The notes beneath the pieces were generated by a model. The model was not told the origin of the DNA. It ran no database searches and worked only from the letters and a program-made list of their open reading frames with translations. A stretch of DNA of 64,000 nucleotides, taken from the NCBI GenBank assembly GCA_964532465.1, contig CAZHHX010000001.1:124001-188000 (forward strand), written 5' to 3'. The translations under genes were made by a program, and so were the position numbers. The DNA comes from JAPLKB01 sp964532465. GTDB taxonomy: Bacteria; Desulfobacterota; Syntrophorhabdia; Syntrophorhabdales; Syntrophorhabdaceae. Positions 61,603 to 64,000 of this stretch are shown here, in pieces; within the stretch, counting starts at the first letter, position 1; each line of letters starts with the position of its first letter.

Positions 61603-61780
61603 AATCTGCCTCCTTGCTTTTTTTTGGGGCTCACGTCGCCCCCTCCACCGGCCAAGCCGTCGGAGCCACCCCCTCTCGCTCGCTGTGCGAGCTATTCATC
61701 ACGCTGACGCTATATGCGCTTGGCTTTGCGCCTGTCCCCGTAAGGGGTCGCCCTCTCCAAACCGAACCGTTTAAACGGTT
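61603..61780. repeat. GC-rich palindromic spacer between iorA and iorB
   Basis: Unlike its surroundings in composition. Contains the palindrome AACCGTTTAAACGGTT (61765-61780), GCTCGC/GCGAGC arms (61677-61691), CCCC/GGGG arms around GTAA, and GCGCTTGGCTTTGCGC. No ORF is convincing. It looks like an inserted repeat element. Confidence 0.5.
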
Positions 61781-63598
61781 CTATTTACCCGGCACAATAG
61801 CCTCAAATTTACAGACCTGAACACAGACCTCGCAGCCTACGCACTGGTCCTTATTGATAAATACCGTGCCTTTTCTCTTGTGGCCGGCTTTGGTCATTCC
61901 TTCGCCCTCTCTCCAGCTTACGGCAGGGCAGTTTATCTCAAGGCACACTTTGCATCCCCGGCACATATCAACGTCAACTGTATAGACAGGATGTTTGAAT
62001 TTTCCTAAAGGGTTTGCCCTGCGCAAGAGCATACAGGGGCTGTTCACTGTTATAATTGCCGAGGCTCCATCCCTGTTTACCTCTTCCTTTATTACTTCCA
62101 TTGTTTCTTTGATATTATAGGGGTCTACTTTTCTCACATGTTTTACGCCTACGGCCCTTACTATCTGTTCATAGTCGACCATGTGGGTAGGTTCGCCTTT
62201 TATCGTGTATCCCGTGCCGGGAGTTTCCTGCTGTCCGGTCATTGCCGTAATCCCGTTGTCGAGGATAATCGTTGTTGAATAGCCTTTATTGTACACTGCG
62301 TCCATCAACGGCCCGATACCGCTATGAAGAAATGTGGAATCGCCGAGGACCGCGCAGATTTTCCCTAAGCCTTCCCTGCCGAGAACCTTCCCTGCGCCAT
62401 AGGCACCGCCTACACCGGCACCCATACAGGTTGAAGCGTGCATGGCAGCAAGTGGGGGCGCCACTGCCAGCGCGTAACAACCGATATCGCCGAAAACGTA
62501 TAATCCAAGTTTTTTCAAAGCGGAGAACAATGGCCTATGGGAACAACCGGCGCAGAGATTCGGCGGTCTTCTCGGTAAATCTTCCGGTTTTATCAGTACT
62601 TTCGGGGCTTTGTATTTCCTGCCTTCCACAGCCTTTATAAGCGATTGTTTGACTACACCTGTCGACAATTCGCCCATTGACGGGATCAGGTCTTTACCGT
62701 GCCAGATTTTATAGCCCATTGATTTGATCTCAGTTTCAAGAAAAGGATCAAGTTCTTCCACTACAATGACTTTTTTGACCTTTTTAAAAAATTCGGCAAT
62801 CATTTTCTTCGGCAGCGGCCATACCATACCCAGCTTTAAAAAGGAATATTGAGGAAAAACATCTTTTGTATAGAGATAGGAAACGCCTGACGAGATAAAG
62901 CCTATGGAAGGATCGTTGATTTCCATAACATTGTAAGGGAATTCAGTATCTGCGTATTCGGCGAGTTTCGCTATTTTATCCTCAATGGCAATTCTCTTCG
63001 GTCTTGAATACATGGGAACCATTACATATTTAGGTGTGTCTTTCGGGTCAAGACCTTTTGGAATGGCGGATTCCTTTCTTTCACCCGATTCCACAACGGA
63101 ATCGCAGTGTGAAACCCTTGTCTCGGTTCTTAATAGCACCGGTGTATCGAATTTCTCGCTTATGTCAAAGGCTATTTTTGTAAAATCCTTACATTCCTGG
63201 GAATCGGCCGGTTCAAGCATGGGAACTTTTCCGAAACGGGTCCAGTTTCTGCTGTCCTGTTCATTCTGGGAACTGTGCTGGCCGGGGTCATCGGCTACAA
63301 CAATGACAAAACCGCCCTTAACGCCGGTGTAGGCAATGGTCATAAAAGGGTCGGCAGCCACATTCAGCCCCACATGCTTCATACAGGCAACAGATCTTCC
63401 ACCGGCAAGGGAAGCGCCGTGAGCAACTTCCACCGCTATTTTCTCATTAGGTGACCATTCCGTATAGATTTCATCATATTTGGATATTTCAGCCATTATT
63501 TCACTGCTCGGTGTCCCCGGATAGGCGCACCCCACTATTGCACCCGCCTCCCAAACGCCTCTCGCAATCGCCTCATTCCCTTGCATTACTTTCTTCAT
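61781..63598 (-). CDS. iorA: Indolepyruvate:ferredoxin oxidoreductase alpha subunit
   Basis: 605 aa. N-terminal EAIARGVWEAGAIVGCAYPGTPSSEI, thiamine-diphosphate region CAGCSHRPLF...GDIGCYAL, ILDNGITAMTGQQ, and two C-terminal 4Fe-4S motifs (CRGCKVCLEINCP and CVGCEVCVQVCKFEA). AAGGAG precedes the ATG. Confidence 0.96.
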   Translation of the reverse strand: MKKVMQGNEAIARGVWEAGAIVGCAYPGTPSSEIMAEISKYDEIYTEWSPNEKIAVEVAHGASLAGGRSVACMKHVGLNVAADPFMTIAYTGVKGGFVIVVADDPGQHSSQNEQDSRNWTRFGKVPMLEPADSQECKDFTKIAFDISEKFDTPVLLRTETRVSHCDSVVESGERKESAIPKGLDPKDTPKYVMVPMYSRPKRIAIEDKIAKLAEYADTEFPYNVMEINDPSIGFISSGVSYLYTKDVFPQYSFLKLGMVWPLPKKMIAEFFKKVKKVIVVEELDPFLETEIKSMGYKIWHGKDLIPSMGELSTGVVKQSLIKAVEGRKYKAPKVLIKPEDLPRRPPNLCAGCSHRPLFSALKKLGLYVFGDIGCYALAVAPPLAAMHASTCMGAGVGGAYGAGKVLGREGLGKICAVLGDSTFLHSGIGPLMDAVYNKGYSTTIILDNGITAMTGQQETPGTGYTIKGEPTHMVDYEQIVRAVGVKHVRKVDPYNIKETMEVIKEEVNRDGASAIITVNSPCMLLRRANPLGKFKHPVYTVDVDMCRGCKVCLEINCPAVSWREGEGMTKAGHKRKGTVFINKDQCVGCEVCVQVCKFEAIVPGK

Positions 63599-63668
63599 AC
63601 TTTCTCCTTTTGTAGCACCGGTATTGTAAAAAGTTTACACTTAATAGTTGCTATATTGTCCGTCTTTT

Positions 63669-63856
63669 TCACTTGGTCGGTCAGCGGCATATTAAAAATG
63701 TCCATCTGCGGCGGTCTGCTTCGCCTTGCGATCCTCCATCGTACATTCAGTACGATTACGGCCTGCAAATCTCGCAGCCCATCCACATCTGAACCATTTT
63801 CAATATGCCGCTGCCCACTCAAACCGAATTCACATATACTTTTATGTGAATTCGGA
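63669..63856 (+). repeat. Structured dispersed repeat, copy 2
   Basis: Same layout as copy 1. Outer stem CAGCGGCATATT (63682-63693) with AATATGCCGCTG (63802-63813). Inner hairpin ATCGTAC/GTACGAT around ATTCA (63738-63756). Terminal hairpin CCGAATTCACATA/TATGTGAATTCGG (63824-63855) with a six-base loop. It sits upstream of iorA, on the opposite strand sense. Confidence 0.75.
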
Positions 63857-64000
63857 AAAAAACAGATGTTATGTATTTCTTAAATATAAATACCTTTTTC
63901 ACGTCCCACGTCCGAAGGAGCCGGGTACCCACGAAGTGGGTGTTGACTGGACGCCCTTCGTCCCACGGTAAAAGAAATGCCTCTACTGATGATCGCTCCA
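63857..64000. other. Right-edge non-coding sequence
   Basis: Contains an ACCCAC/GTGGGT hairpin (63927-63941) and two direct CGTCCCACG copies (63902 and 63959). No gene can be supported before the window ends. Confidence 0.35.

Overview
The window is about 64 kb of chromosome from a Gram-negative-type, probably strictly anaerobic bacterium. It carries a complete meso-diaminopimelate murein precursor pathway (MurE has the DNPR motif), a DctQM TRAP transporter, an indolepyruvate:ferredoxin oxidoreductase, an acyl-CoA ligase and a sigma-54 regulatory system. That combination suggests a Desulfobacterota-like lineage, possibly a syntroph. This taxonomic reading is inference; no rRNA gene is present.

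Region 1 (1-5.6 kb) holds a RiPP locus. The left edge cuts a TOMM leader-binding/cyclodehydratase partner protein (minus strand). A 93-aa precursor with a nitrile-hydratase-like (NHLP) leader and a short Cys/Ser-containing tail lies 1.6 kb away, divergently oriented. Between them sits a lone integron-type cassette with a small lipoprotein gene. An EF-hand membrane protein and a small lipoprotein follow.

Region 2 (5.9-24.8 kb) is a J-domain gene and then a dcw division/cell-wall cluster: mraZ, rsmH, ftsL, an ftsI-like gene, murE, murF, mraY, murD, a membrane gene at the ftsW position, murG, murC, murB, ddl, ftsQ, ftsA, ftsZ and a radical-SAM gene. The precursor enzymes look intact, but the septal synthase pair does not. 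The ftsI-position gene keeps a membrane anchor, a decayed C-terminal piece and one PASTA domain, without a recognisable transpeptidase active site. The ftsW-position gene is a 263-aa multi-pass protein without obvious SEDS features.

Region 3 (24.8-36 kb) is an accessory island. Its core (25.36-32.27 kb) is best read as an integrase-less array of integron gene cassettes. Each cassette begins at a GTT core site and, in most cases, ends at a box that is the exact reverse complement of its own start. Cargo includes a PD-(D/E)XK nuclease-like protein, an FRG-domain protein, HEPN-like and SEC-C proteins, a restriction-modification pair and a toxin-antitoxin pair. A REP-associated tyrosine transposase (RAYT), an internally deleted relic of it, and repeats carrying 9-bp-arm palindromes are interleaved.

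Region 4 (36-43.7 kb) has a PfkB-type kinase, dctQM, mobA, rimI, pyrK, pyrD and recJ. Region 5 (43.8-53.5 kb) is a potassium-uptake locus: an NtrC-type regulator, a sigma-54 promoter, a sensor kinase, a 27-aa ORF, kdpF, kdpA, kdpB, kdpC and a KdpD-like protein whose kinase half is replaced by a PTS EIIA domain. Region 6 (53.6-57 kb, minus strand) is gapA, pgk, tpiA, secG and tRNA-Leu. Region 7 (57-64 kb) has an SDR oxidoreductase, a nitroreductase, an acyl-CoA ligase, an IclR regulator and iorB/iorA. A structured about 190-bp repeat occurs twice (24.85 kb and 63.67 kb) with compensating changes in its stems.
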